This document shows, in pieces, positions 34,906 through 46,889 of a DNA stretch of 64,000 nucleotides. A model generated the notes under the pieces. The model was given only the letters and a program-made list of their open reading frames with translations, was not told the origin of the DNA and did no database searches. This DNA comes from Cannabis sativa. Taxonomy: Eukaryota > Streptophyta > Magnoliopsida > Rosales > Cannabaceae. The DNA lies in the NCBI RefSeq assembly GCF_029168945.1, contig NC_083609.1:24177501-24241500 (forward strand), in the 5' to 3' direction. Position 1 is the stretch's first letter, and each line of letters begins with the position of its first letter. A program made the position numbers and the translations under genes.

Positions 34906-36615
34906 TTAGGGAATAGATCCGCGCTTCGCGCGGTTTTAATAATTTTTTTAAAATTTTACATTAAAGAAATTTATTTTTAGTTACGAATAAAATCTCAATT
35001 CATTCTAATACTATTTTATATTTTTTATGAATAATATAAAATTATATAATATATTTTATGTAAAATTTCTTTTATTTGTGATTAGCACAAATTTTAATCA
35101 TAATACAATAAAATAAAAGCACATTTCGAATAAAGTTATTCATAATAATTAAAAGCTATTTAAAATATAATTTTTTTAAATGAATCAAATATTATAATGG
35201 TATAAATTTTTCTATAATTAAAAAAATTATAATTTTTTATTTATTCATTTATAGCAAAACTTAATTTTTTTTGTTCATATATATTTAAATTAAATATTTT
35301 TATAGTTTTTTTTATTTATATAAAATTATTAATTTAAGTATTAATAATTTAAACATTGTAAATTTTTAACGTTTTTATTGAATGAGAGGTAGATATTTTA
35401 AAATATTATTTCTTAATTTTTTGTTGCAACAATTCATTAAATTAATGAATCATGATTTGTTATCTTTTTTATTACTATTATTATTTATAATATTAATTAT
35501 TTGTATCAATTTTTTAAGTTAGGCTAATATTATTATTTAATTGATGAATATTTTTGTCTCTTCTCTTTTCTAGTGCCACATTTTTTAAACTCAATTAAGA
35601 TGTATATATACATAAACTAATTAAAATGTATATTTAAAGTAATTATGAAATTAAAAAAATTACAAATATTATATGTAAATGGACAAAAATAATCAAATCT
35701 ATAGAAAAAAAAATATTAATTTTTAGATATTTATATAAAATCGATCAATAGAATATTATATATATATTTATATATAAATATATAAAATTAATTGGATAAG
35801 GTATTCGATTACCCTATAAAGAGAAACAATATTATTTTTGGACAAATCGGTGTGAATGAAGAAATATTTTACTTGTTGTATTTTTTTAAATGAAATATAA
35901 TATATATTGTGTTTACTTATAGTTAATAAGTATAATACTCACATAGTTTGTAAACAATGTGAGACTCGTACAAAATATATATATTACTTAGAAGACATAT
36001 TATAAAATAGATAAAATATTAATAGATAAGTAATAAAAAAATATTCATAAAATGACATCTCATTTGATTTATATTTTTCTTTATATATTGAGAAAAAAAA
36101 AATGTTTAGCTTCATTTAAAATAATTTAGTTTGAATATTATTTTGGGCTAATAAAAATATAAAATTATATATAAAATCTAAAAAAAATTAACTTATAATA
36201 AATTGCATATTATTATTATTATATATTACATCAAATATAAAAAATTTATAAAACAAATATTTATTAAATAATTAATTTTAAAAATATAAATAATGAAATG
36301 TATATTAGATGAAACATAAAAAACTATAAGACATTAAAAATAAAATAATAAAAACTTATAGGGTAAGAAACTAATCAACTATGAACAAAAATACTTTTGG
36401 ATGAATTAATATGACTTAAAAAGAATAATATTTATAACCTACATGGATGCTGCCTATATCATTTATAAACAATGTGGGACATTTAGTTCCAAGTATTTTT
36501 GTAGTTATTTTCTAAACAAAATAGAAAAAACTACAAAATTTTAAAAATAAAATAAAAAAAATGTAAGATGCCACTTAAACTCATTTTGTGCTTTCCTTTA
36601 TATTATATATATAGA
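34906..36615 (-). mobile_element. Helitron C (minus orientation)
   Basis: Read on the minus strand, the 5' end TCTATATATATAATATAAAGG lies at 36615 and is preceded by A. The 3' end is a hairpin of CCGCGC/GCGCGG (34919-34933), nine bases and CTAA at 34906, followed by T. Its 5' sequence closely resembles Helitron B (both continue GGAAAGCACAAA), so they are one family. It stands tail to tail with B, separated by ten TA-rich bases. No gene content seen. Confidence 0.75.
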
Positions 36616-37685
36616 TATATAGATAGTTTAGACGTATTAATTATTATCACGTGTCTATAAATATATATATACTAGTTAGAAGTTACGTGCCGAGGCACGT
36701 AAACATCCGTCTTAGTTAAGTTTAGTTCTTTATTTTTATTTAAATTTTTGTAACTAAAGGTATGATTATGCGAATGATTTATCTTATTAAAGTAATATTT
36801 GTGCTATTATATTTAGTTAGTAAAATATAATTGGATATATATAATTATAACAAAATAATATTTATTATTTACTTATAGAAAATTTAGAGGAACAAGATAT
36901 AAGTTTTGCAAAATTTAAAGCAAACATTATGTAACAAAAATTAAAGAAAATGTGCAATCTTAAAATAGAAAAAAAAAAATTTTAAAAAAAGTCTTAATAT
37001 ATGGAATATTATTAGAAAAACTAAAAAGAGTATAGTGAAACTTCTTCCTAATCTTCCAATAGTTGAGCTGCTTGAATAGTAAATTGATTGTACTTTGGAC
37101 TCGTCATTCGTTTTGGATCTACATACAACTGATTAGGGATAAGAATTGGAAAAGTCTCTATAGGTAGTATTCAAATTTTGCATTAGACTACACATTCTCT
37201 TGAAAATTCTAGGTAGTATCACCTAACAACAAATGCTGCAATCCAAAACGGAAGAAACTAAGGCAGGGGCGGAAAAGAACGTATAAGTGTGTGCATAAGT
37301 TTACAACTCAATCTTATTATCTATTGTGAACTTAAAAATATAAAATCATCAGTCAAAAAAGGAAATATATGAGCAACAAGACTGCACAAACTATGGTCAA
37401 GAAGAGAATGACATTAAAGTTTCTAGAATTCAATGCCAAGTTGATAGAGAACGCTTTAAATTTAAACTACAATTAGAAGATCAAGGAAATTACTAAATTG
37501 CAACACATCTGTGTTCTGGCTAGCAGGCTTCACTAAACACCCTAGATGACAAAAAGTACACATCAATTAGAAGCATCTCAAAACCCAAAACCGCTAACAA
37601 ACAAATATAAAAGGAGATAAAAGAATCACTATTTTAGACATAAAAGATGAAGAAGAGAGAAGAGATCTTCTTGTTGCAGTCTTAC

Positions 37686-38117
37686 TTGCGACGATGAGAC
37701 TGGAATTTTATATTTAGATCAGTGTGGGCAGAATATGAAATGCGTAAGTGGCATGAACCAACATGATCTGGAAGGAGATACCTAAAATAAAATAGCAAAG
37801 CACATATTCTTACTCAAGTTAATGGATACGCAGTAATGTCAAATTCAAACAGTCTTAAATATCAATAAATTCCATAATAAGAAAGGTATGTTACAGAGCA
37901 TACCTATGCTCATTCCATCCAAGGCATTCCTTGTGAAAGATGCAATCTGCGCATCACTGAACTGAACCAATGCCTGCAAATCCAACCAAAATGAGGATGC
38001 CATATTGAAAATGCACTGCAAGAAAATACCAACATAACTAATAACAAACCTGAAAACCTACAGCCTTTTCAAAAGTGGAAATCTTGTGCACAAACATATG
38101 GAACTCAGAGTCGACTT
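37686..38117 (-). pseudogene. Captured fragment of a polypyrimidine-tract-binding-like RNA-binding protein gene
   Basis: Three exon-like patches in the order of a plant PTB-family (PTBP3-like) RRM region. 38050 to about 38117 reads VHKISTFEKAVGFQ and ends at a GT donor. 37904-37973 reads ALVQFSDAQIASFTRNALDG between AG and GT sites. 37686-37781 reads YLLPDHVGSCHLRISYSAHT between AG and GT sites. Introns are retained, so the capture was of DNA rather than cDNA. The join of the second and third patches has lost a few bases relative to a working frame. The rest of the gene is absent. Identity is from memory of the family. Confidence 0.75.
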
Positions 38118-38720
38118 CAAGAATATATACCCCAAAAAAAAAAACAATTAGAAATAATACAAAATTTGGTAGTAAAAATAGAAGAAAAAAAAACATTTAA
38201 GAAATTAATTAATATTAATAAATAATAAAAATGGATGTGACTAAGGATGTAGTTTTCATCATGATAATGCTAATATTAGAAGATTTGAATAGAGATATTG
38301 ATCTTTTTCTCTCACCCAATTTTGGCACAGTGTAAATATTATTTCAAAAATGAACCAATAATAAATAAATGAAGCCAAGTTTATATATGCAAAGATGGGA
38401 AAAGGTCATACGATTTACTTTACCATAATGGAAAGTACATATATATATAATAGGTATATCCAGACTATATATATATATATGTATCATATAGCTCTCTAGT
38501 CTTTATAAGAAAATTATTGTTTAACCAGATCGCCTCTTATGCTTCTATACATCTGATTTAAACAAAAGAAGAAAAACCCCAAAAACAAAAATATGATCAA
38601 AGAAAGCCAACAAAGACAAAAAGAGTAAAATATCCCAAAAAGAAAAATAAATTATAATAATTAAATATTTTTAGAAAAATTAAAAAAGAAATGAATGAAC
38701 AAAATAATTGGAAAACTCAC

Positions 38721-39513
38721 TTTGTGTGTACGGAGAATAGGATCGTTCACCATCAACCCAGCTGTTTCGTCATAAACTGAAAAAAAAAAAGTAATTTTTT
38801 TAGTTCAACTCCACTACTGTCTCACCAAAAAAATAAACCTAATTGAAGAAAAATTATATTCTTACGAAAAATAAATGAAATCAAACAGAAATAATTGAAA
38901 CAATGGACAATTAATACAGAAACCAGACAAACAAAACAAAGTAAGAAACCTTGGATTGTGGCAGAATCTCCTTCCAATCGAATGATCTCACCAATCAGGT
39001 TGTCATGTCCAACACGAACAAGCTCGGACATAGCAGCCCCGGCCATGCCATCAGCAACGACGACCGGTCCCGAGACCTGCCAAATCACACGAATCAGTCC
39101 AAATTCGAAGTTAAAATTTCTCAACCCGCTGTCCGATGCAAATTTCACAAAAGCAATAAAAACCAGTCCAAGCTCATACGCAGATCCTCAATTGGATCAA
39201 GAAAAAAAGCCAACAAAATTCAATCCCCCTCTACTTCAACACTCAAATTTACTCGAAGAAAACACAAAAAAATGGGATCAAAATCAAAGTATCGATCGTT
39301 CCACTTTTAGAAAAACACAATGAGTGGAATGATCACAGATCCAATAGCTTCGGAACAAGCATCTTAGCAATGAAATACAATCAAATCAAAATAAGTCATA
39401 TAAGAACGAATATAATGGGAATTTCAAAGACGAACCTTGCGAACGTAATTATACTCGCTCTCCTTCTCCGAGTCCTCGAACGTAGTTAAACGGGCTCCAT
39501 ACACTGACGGCAT
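38721..39513 (-). pseudogene. VHA-A: Captured 5' exons of V-ATPase catalytic subunit A
   Basis: Exons at 39436-39513, 38950-39076 and 38721-38776, all with GT-AG borders, join in frame to 87 codons. They start MPSVYGARLTTFEDSEKESE, continue [16 protein letters not shown] and [18 protein letters not shown], and end NDPILRTHK. This is the N-terminal beta-barrel region of the roughly 620-residue ATP-hydrolysing subunit of the vacuolar proton pump. The P-loop region and everything downstream are missing, so no pump subunit can be made. Start codon, splice sites and frame are still intact, so a transcript driven from the locus could splice and encode a short peptide. It lies inside Helitron A. Confidence 0.88.
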
Positions 39514-39914
39514 TTTTATATATTATTTTTTATCTTTTCAGTTAACGATTTAAAAGAATATCTATAATTTTTATTTTTTATTAGAATAATTTATAAAATA
39601 ATATAAAATTAATTATGGATATTCTGTATGGTATATTCTGTTAAAATAAACAGATAACCCAAAAAGAATCGTTAAACCAAGAATTGCCGTTAGATAGGCA
39701 CTTTTAATATATAAAGATATATATTTCGTACGAAGTCTCTCTTCCCCATTCAATCTTTTTCCCTCTCACATTTCTCCCAAACCTAATAAATTAATATCTC
39801 CAACGTTGAATCTCTTGACCGGGGCGACATGAACAACTCCAGCTCCAACTCTGGCCACAACATTATTTCGATGTTCGGTCCCAATCACCACAATGATGAG
39901 TTCTATGATCAAGA

Positions 39915-40409
39915 TGTTAGGATTTATAAAACACTCAAAGAAATATATAAATCACAGATCCAAACATATTCCTAAAAGTGCTTTAATATAGAAAACCCTA
40001 AATCATAAATCTATAAAGCCTTTTGCTAAATTAAAGAAGAAGATGATAAAATATGAGCGGAAGCACTAACCTGAAGCCATTGTTGGAGATTGCAGAGAAG
40101 GTTTTGATCTTCCAAGAATACACTATTTTCTAGAGTATTTTCTCTGATGGGGAAGGAGAGAATACAGAACCCTTGTGTTTCTTGGGGACCACTACCTATT
40201 TATAGAGTCATTTTAGAATAACTCTTGGGTATTTATAATTTGGCCCCTCAACAAATTATAAATTAACTTATGGTATCTACACATTATTTCCATGACAATT
40301 TAATACCCTTTTGATACCCATAACATAATTGGTCACTTAATTTTGTATCACACTTTATAATAGCATATACATTATACATATGTGCCCACATAGGATTTTT
40401 AATCCAACA
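39915..40409 (-). repeat. 3' LTR of the young copia element
   Basis: 495 bp, TGTTAGG...CCAACA on the plus strand. Confidence 0.95.
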
Positions 40410-40420
40410 ATCTCCCACTT
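40410..40420 (-). promoter_or_regulatory. Polypurine tract of the young copia element
   Basis: Reverse complement of ATCTCCCACTT, i.e. AAGTGGGAGAT, immediately beside the 3' LTR. It is nearly identical to the tract at 4511. Confidence 0.85.
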
Positions 40421-40810
40421 GGGCAACATATGTTACCTGATAAATGTATAACCTTATGAGCTCAAAATTTGCTATTATGTAAAGGTATTTCAACAATATC
40501 GTCCATCAACTATACCCATATAGGATCAAAGCGATTTTCGTCATATCAATCATGACTAAACCCATCAATGGTCACATATACAAATATAGCCAAATGACAT
40601 AGATCAATCATGGATGTGTAGCATGGAAATTACATGCAATGTGAACCGAACATGCCTATTTCCAACTGGTCCTCCTTAAACCAAAGTGAGGTCAAACTTA
40701 AACATAACAAAACAGAGTGAATAAACTGAAAACTTTATTTCTGATCAGAAAATAACCAAATACATAAATGTCTTAAAACAAACATAAAGCAAAGAAAATA
40801 CAAACTCCCA

Positions 40811-43270
40811 CTAAATCATGATATCCTCAAGCAATACTACACCCATATGAGCAGTGTGCTCATGAAAGACCTTGGGTGGTAATCCTTTTGTGAGCGGATC
40901 CACTATCATGGAGTTTGTCCCAATATGCTCTATGGAAATCTGTCCACTCTGCACTCTTTCTTTCACAACTAGGAACTTTATGTCAATATGCTTTGACTTG
41001 GATGAGCTCCTATTGTTATTGGAATACAACACTACTAATTTATTGTCACAAAATATCTTAAGTGGTATTTCTACATTCTCCAAAATACGCAGCCCAGTGA
41101 CAAAGTTTCTCAGCCATATTCCCTGATTTGATGCTTCATAACACGCTACAAATTCTGCTGCCATAGTGGAAGAAGCTATAAGTGTCTGTTTGACACTTTA
41201 TCAAGATATAGCTCCTCCAGCTAACAGAAAAATGTAGCCTGATGTACACCTTCTGCTATCTTGGCATCCAGCGAAATCAGAATCAGAATACCCTACGACC
41301 TCCAAATGATCTGATTTCCTGTATGTGAGCATGTAATCTTTTGTTCTCTGAAGATACCTCATAACCCTCTTGGCTGCTATCCAATGGTCCATACCAGGGT
41401 TGCTTAAATATCTGCCTAACATCCCAACAATGTACGCAATATCTGGACGCGTACATACCTGAAGATACATTAGACTCCCTGTAACTGATGCATAGGGAAT
41501 CTTTTTCATTTCCTGAATTTCAAGGCTGCTTTTAGGGCATTGTCTAAGACTGAATTTGTCTCCTTTAGCAACAGGGGTATCACCTGGTCTACAATCTTGC
41601 ATGCCAAATCTTTTGAGTACTTTATCGATATAGCTCTTTTGTGATAATCCAAGAATACCGCGAGAACGATCTCGACGTATTTGAATTCCTAATACAAAAG
41701 AGGCGTCACCAAGATCTTTCATCTCAAATTGCTTAGATAAAAATCTCTTGGTTTCGTGCAATAAGCCTATATCATTAGTAGCAAGCAATATGTCATCGAC
41801 ATATAGAACCAGAAATATGTATTTACTCCCACTGAACTTGTGATATACACAATCATCAATAATATTCATCTCAAAACCAAATGAGATAATTACTTGATGA
41901 TACTTGTGATACCACTGACGAGAAGCTTGCTTGAGTCCATAGATGGATTTGTTTAATTTGCAAACCATATTCTTTGGGTCACCAACCACAAAGTTTTTTG
42001 GTTGCTCCATATAAATTGTCTCATCAATGTCGCCATTGAGAAACGCTGTTTTAACATCCATCTGATGTAACTCAAGGTCAAAATGAGCAACAAGTGCCAA
42101 TATTATCCTAAAAGAGTCTTTCGATGAAACCGGAGAGAAAGTCTCTGTATAATCAATGCCTTGTTTCTGAGTATAGCCTTTTCCTACAAGACGTGCCTTA
42201 AATCTCACCACATTACCATATTCATCCTTCTTGGTTTTAAGTATCCACTTATAACCAATTGGTTTTACACCTTCTGGTAATGGGAAAACTTCCCAAACTT
42301 TATTGTCTTGCATAGACTTATTCTCTTCATCCATGGCATCAATCCACTTTTGAGAGTTAGAACTTTTCATGGCCTGATGCAAGTTGATTGGATCATCTTC
42401 CATCATTCCAATTTCATCCTCATGTTCTTGAAGAAATACAAAATAGTCATCTGAAATAGCATTTCTTCTCTCTCTTGTGGACCTCCTTAATGGCTCTTGT
42501 TCTTGAGGGTGTTGAATTTGTTCTTCTGGAACAATAGCCTCATTTTGATTTGGGAGTTGTTCAACATTGTCTTGTTGAGGTTCCGGATTCATTTCTTGAT
42601 CAATGACAGGTGTGGAAGCCTGAACATTGTCTAAAATGATAGTAAGAACTGAGTTTGAATTCAATTCCTCCTCAAAAACAATGTCTCTAACCTTATTTCT
42701 CCCCCAAATTCAACATCCTCAAAAAATGTTGCAGTTCCCGTTTCAAATATATTTCTGACAGTGGGATCATAAAACTTATAGCCCCTAGATCGCTCAGAAT
42801 AACCAATAAAGTAGTTGCTAACTGTTTTGGAGTCCAATTTATTTTCATGTGGCCTATAGGGCCTTGCCTCAGCTGGACATCCCTAAATGTGGAAATGCTT
42901 TAGACTAGGCTTTCGACCTGTCCAAAGCTCATAAGGTGTTTTTGCAACTGCTTTACTTGGTCCTCTATTCAAAATGTAAGCTGCTGTCTTTAATGCTTCT
43001 CCCCAGAGGGACCTAATCTTTATTGGCACCTAATCTCTTAGTTTTTTTTTTGGTCTGTTTTCCCTTGATACAATCTACACAGACATTGAAATCTGTGAAG
43101 TCAAGAGACTCTAAAATGTCATCAGACACAAGATGCTGAATTCTACCTCTTGAGATGTGACCTAAGCGTTTATGCCATAATGACGCTGAATTTTCTTTAT
43201 TTAATTTGCGTTTAGTACCTCGTGATTCCACATGCAAGGTTTCATTATAGGATGCAATTGTTTCTAGCAA
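40811..43270 (-). pseudogene. Copia pol: pre-integrase, partial integrase, reverse transcriptase, RNase H
   Basis: In element order: GAG-pre-integrase (43013-43270, SLWHKRLGHISRGRIQHL); then an abrupt jump at about 43015 to sequence near the end of the integrase region ([12 protein letters not shown]), so the catalytic DDE core is deleted. A TAG at about 42887 replaces the Trp codon in the FHIWGCPAEA motif. A frameshift lies near 42665. The 487-codon reverse transcriptase frame (41201-42664) keeps YVDD at residues 288-291. Two adjacent stops (TGA TAA, near 41200) separate it from RNase H (40811-41164, EFVACYEASNQGIWLRNF). Reverse transcriptase alone looks intact. The element cannot integrate by itself. 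Confidence 0.88.
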
Positions 43271-43282
43271 ATAAAGATTGTC

Positions 43283-44384
43283 TTAAGTATTCAAATAACC
43301 AGTTCCAATAATATTTGAATTTAAAGACAAAGTAAACTGATTGTTTCCAAATGAACAAGAATATCCAAATTTGTCCAACAAAGAAACGAAAACTAAATTC
43401 CGTCTAAAAGACGGCACAACAAAAGTGTCTTTCAAATCCAAATAAAAACCAGTTCCTAATAACAATCTGAAATGCCCAATTGCTTCCACTTCTACCGATT
43501 GTCCATCGCCCACAAAGATGTATCTTTCACCATCACTTGGCTTTCGGTAGCTCAGGCAACCCTGCATAGAAACACTTATGTGAGTAGTAGTACCAGAATC
43601 TATCCACCAAGTGTTTCTAGGCACTGAAACTAAATTAACCTCAGAACAGACCAAAGCAAGATTAATACCTTTCTTTACACGCCATGCGTGATATTTGGCA
43701 CAATCTTTCTTCACATGTCCAGGTTGATATTTGAACTGGACCCTTAGCAGCTTCATTCTCAAATTTCCTTTTCTTGCCCTTATCCTTAGGGGTAGTGGCC
43801 AAATGAGCACTTTCGGTTTTGTCCTTTTTCAACCTTTCTTCCTCTTGCACACAATGAGAAATAAGCTCGTTGAGAGTCCATTTCTCTTTTTGACAGTTGT
43901 AACTAATTTTAAATTGGTTAAACTGTGGAGGAAGCGTTAACAAAACCATGAGTACAAGTACATCATCTGAAAGCTCAATCTTAAGTGTCCTTAATCTTGA
44001 GACAATATGATGCATTTTCATAATGTACTCCCTTACATTTCCTTGACCCTTATACTTCATGTTCATTAAAGAACCAAGAAGTGTTGTCATTTCAACCTTA
44101 TCGTTTTTAGCAAAACGTTCCTCAATTTGTTCAAGGAAATTCTTAGCCATAGTAACCCCTTCGGATTCTGTGCCCCAAAAGGCTTCTGGAATGCTGTGTT
44201 TCATAATCATTAGACTCATGCGATTTGAACGATCCCACCTCTCAAATTCCCTTTTATCATCATGGGAACTTTCCTTAGTGAGAGGTGCAGGTTGTTCATT
44301 CCTTAGTGCATGGTCCAAATCCATACATCCCAGAACTATAAGTAGGTTCCTTTTCCAATCCTTGAAATTGGTCCCATTAAGCAT
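43283..44384 (-). pseudogene. Copia gag and protease start, frameshifted
   Basis: 43662-44384 encodes the gag (UBN2-type) domain starting MLNGTNFKDWKRNL. A frame change in 43662-43810 moves into the zinc-knuckle and protease frame (43283-43810). Only the second half of the knuckle remains (PGHVKKDC), and the protease active site reads WWIDSGTTTHIS. The first Cys pair of the knuckle is lost. Gag from this copy would probably not package RNA properly. Confidence 0.82.
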
Positions 44385-45429
44385 AGGAATAGAATTAATG
44401 TTAGCAGATATTGAGGCAGCAGAAGATGAACTAGCTGAATATAGAACAAATAAAACAAGCTCACATTAATATGCATAACAAAACAATACATTCAAAAATT
44501 GGTTAATCCCATCTCAAGATACCAAACACACATTAATATCAAGTCTTTGGACAGTAATATTAACTGTAAGCGGTACTCTTGGTGTAGCAATCAAACATTG
44601 ACAATAAAACTGTGCCAAACAATAGGTCAATCTTTGGATTAACGTATTGCTCACACAAAATACCTTATAATTGTCACACATTTATCGCCACTGGTATGTT
44701 TGAAATCTAGCAAAATATTCACTTACCTTTGGGTTAGTCAATATAAGCATCAATTACAAACACACAACCATCCTAATATTTAAATAAATTAATCTACACA
44801 AAAGAGGTCACTTTGGCGACATATTGTTTCAATTAATTTACTCAAAATATTAGTCATTAACCAACACCAAAATTTGAATTAAATTATTTGTACCAAAATA
44901 CATATTTACCAAACTATACTGTAACATCTATTACACATTGAAACATATCATATATAAATATGCTTAAAATAAATCAATGCGTAACCTGCTCAATAATTAT
45001 TCAAAATATATATCTAACATGACAAAATATACATATCTTAATTAAAGCCCAAAGGAGAAAAAAAAAAACAATGAAAACCAATATACTGTATATATGTACA
45101 TGAATCCACAATTAAAAAAAAAAATATCAATCAATACGATTGAAAACACTGATGTCCATCACGATTTAAATATATATATAATTCAATCAGAAAAAATTAA
45201 ACCTGTACCGTACTTTATGAAAGCATATTGATTAATTGAGTTGGGCTTTCAATTACGGTAGAAACATTTATATGTACAGGAATCATATATCGTACCTTAC
45301 GACATATATACAGAAAGCCATAAAATATTAAGGCGCAATATTATTCAAACAAAAATCAAAACCCTAATTTACAAAATCCCCAAATTTCATAAACTAAATC
45401 ATCAGATCTTCAATTAATTTAACAAAGGT

Positions 45430-45442
45430 GGCTCTGATACCA
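45430..45442 (-). promoter_or_regulatory. Primer-binding site of the young copia element
   Basis: On the minus strand TGGTATCAGAGCC, the standard plant initiator-Met site, 2 bp after the 5' LTR. Confidence 0.88.
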
Positions 45443-45444
45443 CT

Positions 45445-45939
45445 TGTTAGGATTTATAAAACACTCAAAGAAATATATAAATCACAGATCCAAACATATT
45501 CCTAAAAGTACTTTAATATAGAAAACCCTAAATCATAAATCTATAAAGCCTTTTGCTAAATTAAAGAAGAAGATGATAAAATATGAGCGGAAGCACTAAC
45601 CTGAAGCCATTGTTGGAGATTGCAGAGAAGGTTTTGATCTTCCAAGAATACACTATTTTCTAGAGTATTTTCTCTGATGGGGAAGGAGAGAATACAGAAC
45701 CCTTGTGTTTCTTGGGGACCACTACCTATTTATAGAGTCATTTTAGAATAACTCTTGGGTATTTATAATTTGGCCCCTCAACAAATTATAAATTAACTTA
45801 TGGTATCTACACATTATTTCCATGACAATTTAATACTCTTTTGATACCCATAACATAATTGGTCACTTAATTTTGTATCACACTTTATAATAGCATATAC
45901 ATTATACATATGTGCCCACATAGGATTTTTAATCCAACA
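45445..45939 (-). repeat. 5' LTR of the young copia element
   Basis: 495 bp. Differences from the other LTR are seen only in AAAGTG/AAAGTA and TACCC/TACTC. The interval 44385-45429 is untranslated leader with no other gene seen. Confidence 0.95.
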
Positions 45940-46302
45940 CAAGAATCTCAAGAACCTCCACAGTCAACGAATACTCATCATCATCAAGAACCATCATCAT
46001 CTTCTTGTACTGCTTCTACAGCAATAATTGACCCGTTTAGCCGTGGGATCTTCTATGCTGCATTCCGCCATTTCTGGTCCAGACAAAGACAAGAAATACG
46101 TAACAACCCCTTCGAGTTTCTCCGGTCGTATCTCCAGCGCTATGCATTTGTCTATGCATTCAAACTATATTCTATAACTATTGAATTTGAGAAATAGACT
46201 CCTACTGAAGATCAAATATTATCTCTTGTTATAGGCAAATTAACATCATTCATACAACAATCAATGAGGAAACCCTCATTCGAATTGGTCGTGGACAACC
46301 TG

Positions 46303-46889
46303 CAGGGCCGGCCAGAGGGTGGGGCAGCCGGGGCATACGCCCCAGGCCCCATAATTTTCGAGGCCCCGAAAAAATTTAAATAATATATATACATATATAA
46401 AAACTTATAATATATAAATATTTAATTTCATTAATTGCATGAGAATCTTATAGCACGATTGGTAATTTGTGTTATCTATGAGTGGAGAGGTTGTTGGTTC
46501 GATCCTTCCCACCTTCATTTTCATATTTTAAAAAGTTATATATGTTATGTATTATGTATTTTTAATAGTACTATAAATAATGTATATTTATTATGTATTT
46601 TTTAAAAAATTTATAAATATGTAAAAAAATTATATAATTTTTGACATATTATTTTTTTTAAAAAAAAATATGGTAAATTATATAACACTTCAATAGAGAT
46701 GTTCGTAATAATTAATTAAATATTACTTTATCGAGAACTTATGTGATAAAAATTTATTTATTACATAAAATAATTAAAATTGATATTGTGTCAAAAATGT
46801 AATTAATATTTATCTTTAATTTTTATATAAAAGAAAAGACCTATTTTTAAATTTTGCCCTAGGCCTCTTCTCACCTTGAGACGGCCCTG
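46303..46889 (+). mobile_element. hAT MITE 1 in RING copy 2
   Basis: 587 bp with ends CAGGGCCGGCC and CGGCCCTG. The 8-bp target duplication ACAACCTG lies at 46295-46302 and 46890-46897; copy 1 shows the empty site. No transposase. It contains tRNA-like boxes: A-like TAGCACGATTGG (46451-46462) and B-like GGTTCGATCC (46496-46505), with T-runs after about 46515. Confidence 0.92.

Larger units (their letters stand above)
36672..39717 (-). mobile_element. Helitron A (minus orientation) with captured gene fragments
   Basis: Read on the minus strand, the 5' end TCTTTATATATTAAAAGTGC is at 39717 and is preceded by A. The 3' end has a hairpin TTACGTGCC-TC-GGCACGTAA (36683-36702), seven bases and CTAG at 36672, followed by T. 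The 3.05-kb interior contains genomic (intron-bearing) pieces of at least two host genes in the element's own orientation. No Rep/helicase is present. The insertion is in the TA-rich promoter of RING copy 2; sequence matching copy 1 resumes directly after it. Confidence 0.85.
39915..45939 (-). mobile_element. Young copia element inserted in RING copy 2
   Basis: Two 495-bp LTRs differ at two positions that I can see (about 99.6% identity). A 5-bp target duplication CAAGA lies at 39910-39914 and 45940-45944, and the uninterrupted sequence is visible in copy 1. The polypurine tract lies next to the left LTR (40410-40420) and the primer-binding site next to the right (45430-45442), so the element is on the minus strand. 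Its coding region is damaged: broken gag zinc knuckle, missing integrase core, several stops. Confidence 0.95.

Noticed and set aside
38822..39148. 108-codon minus-strand open frame
   Set aside because: It reads V-ATPase exon 2 plus the retained introns on both sides; the spliced model fits the protein family better.
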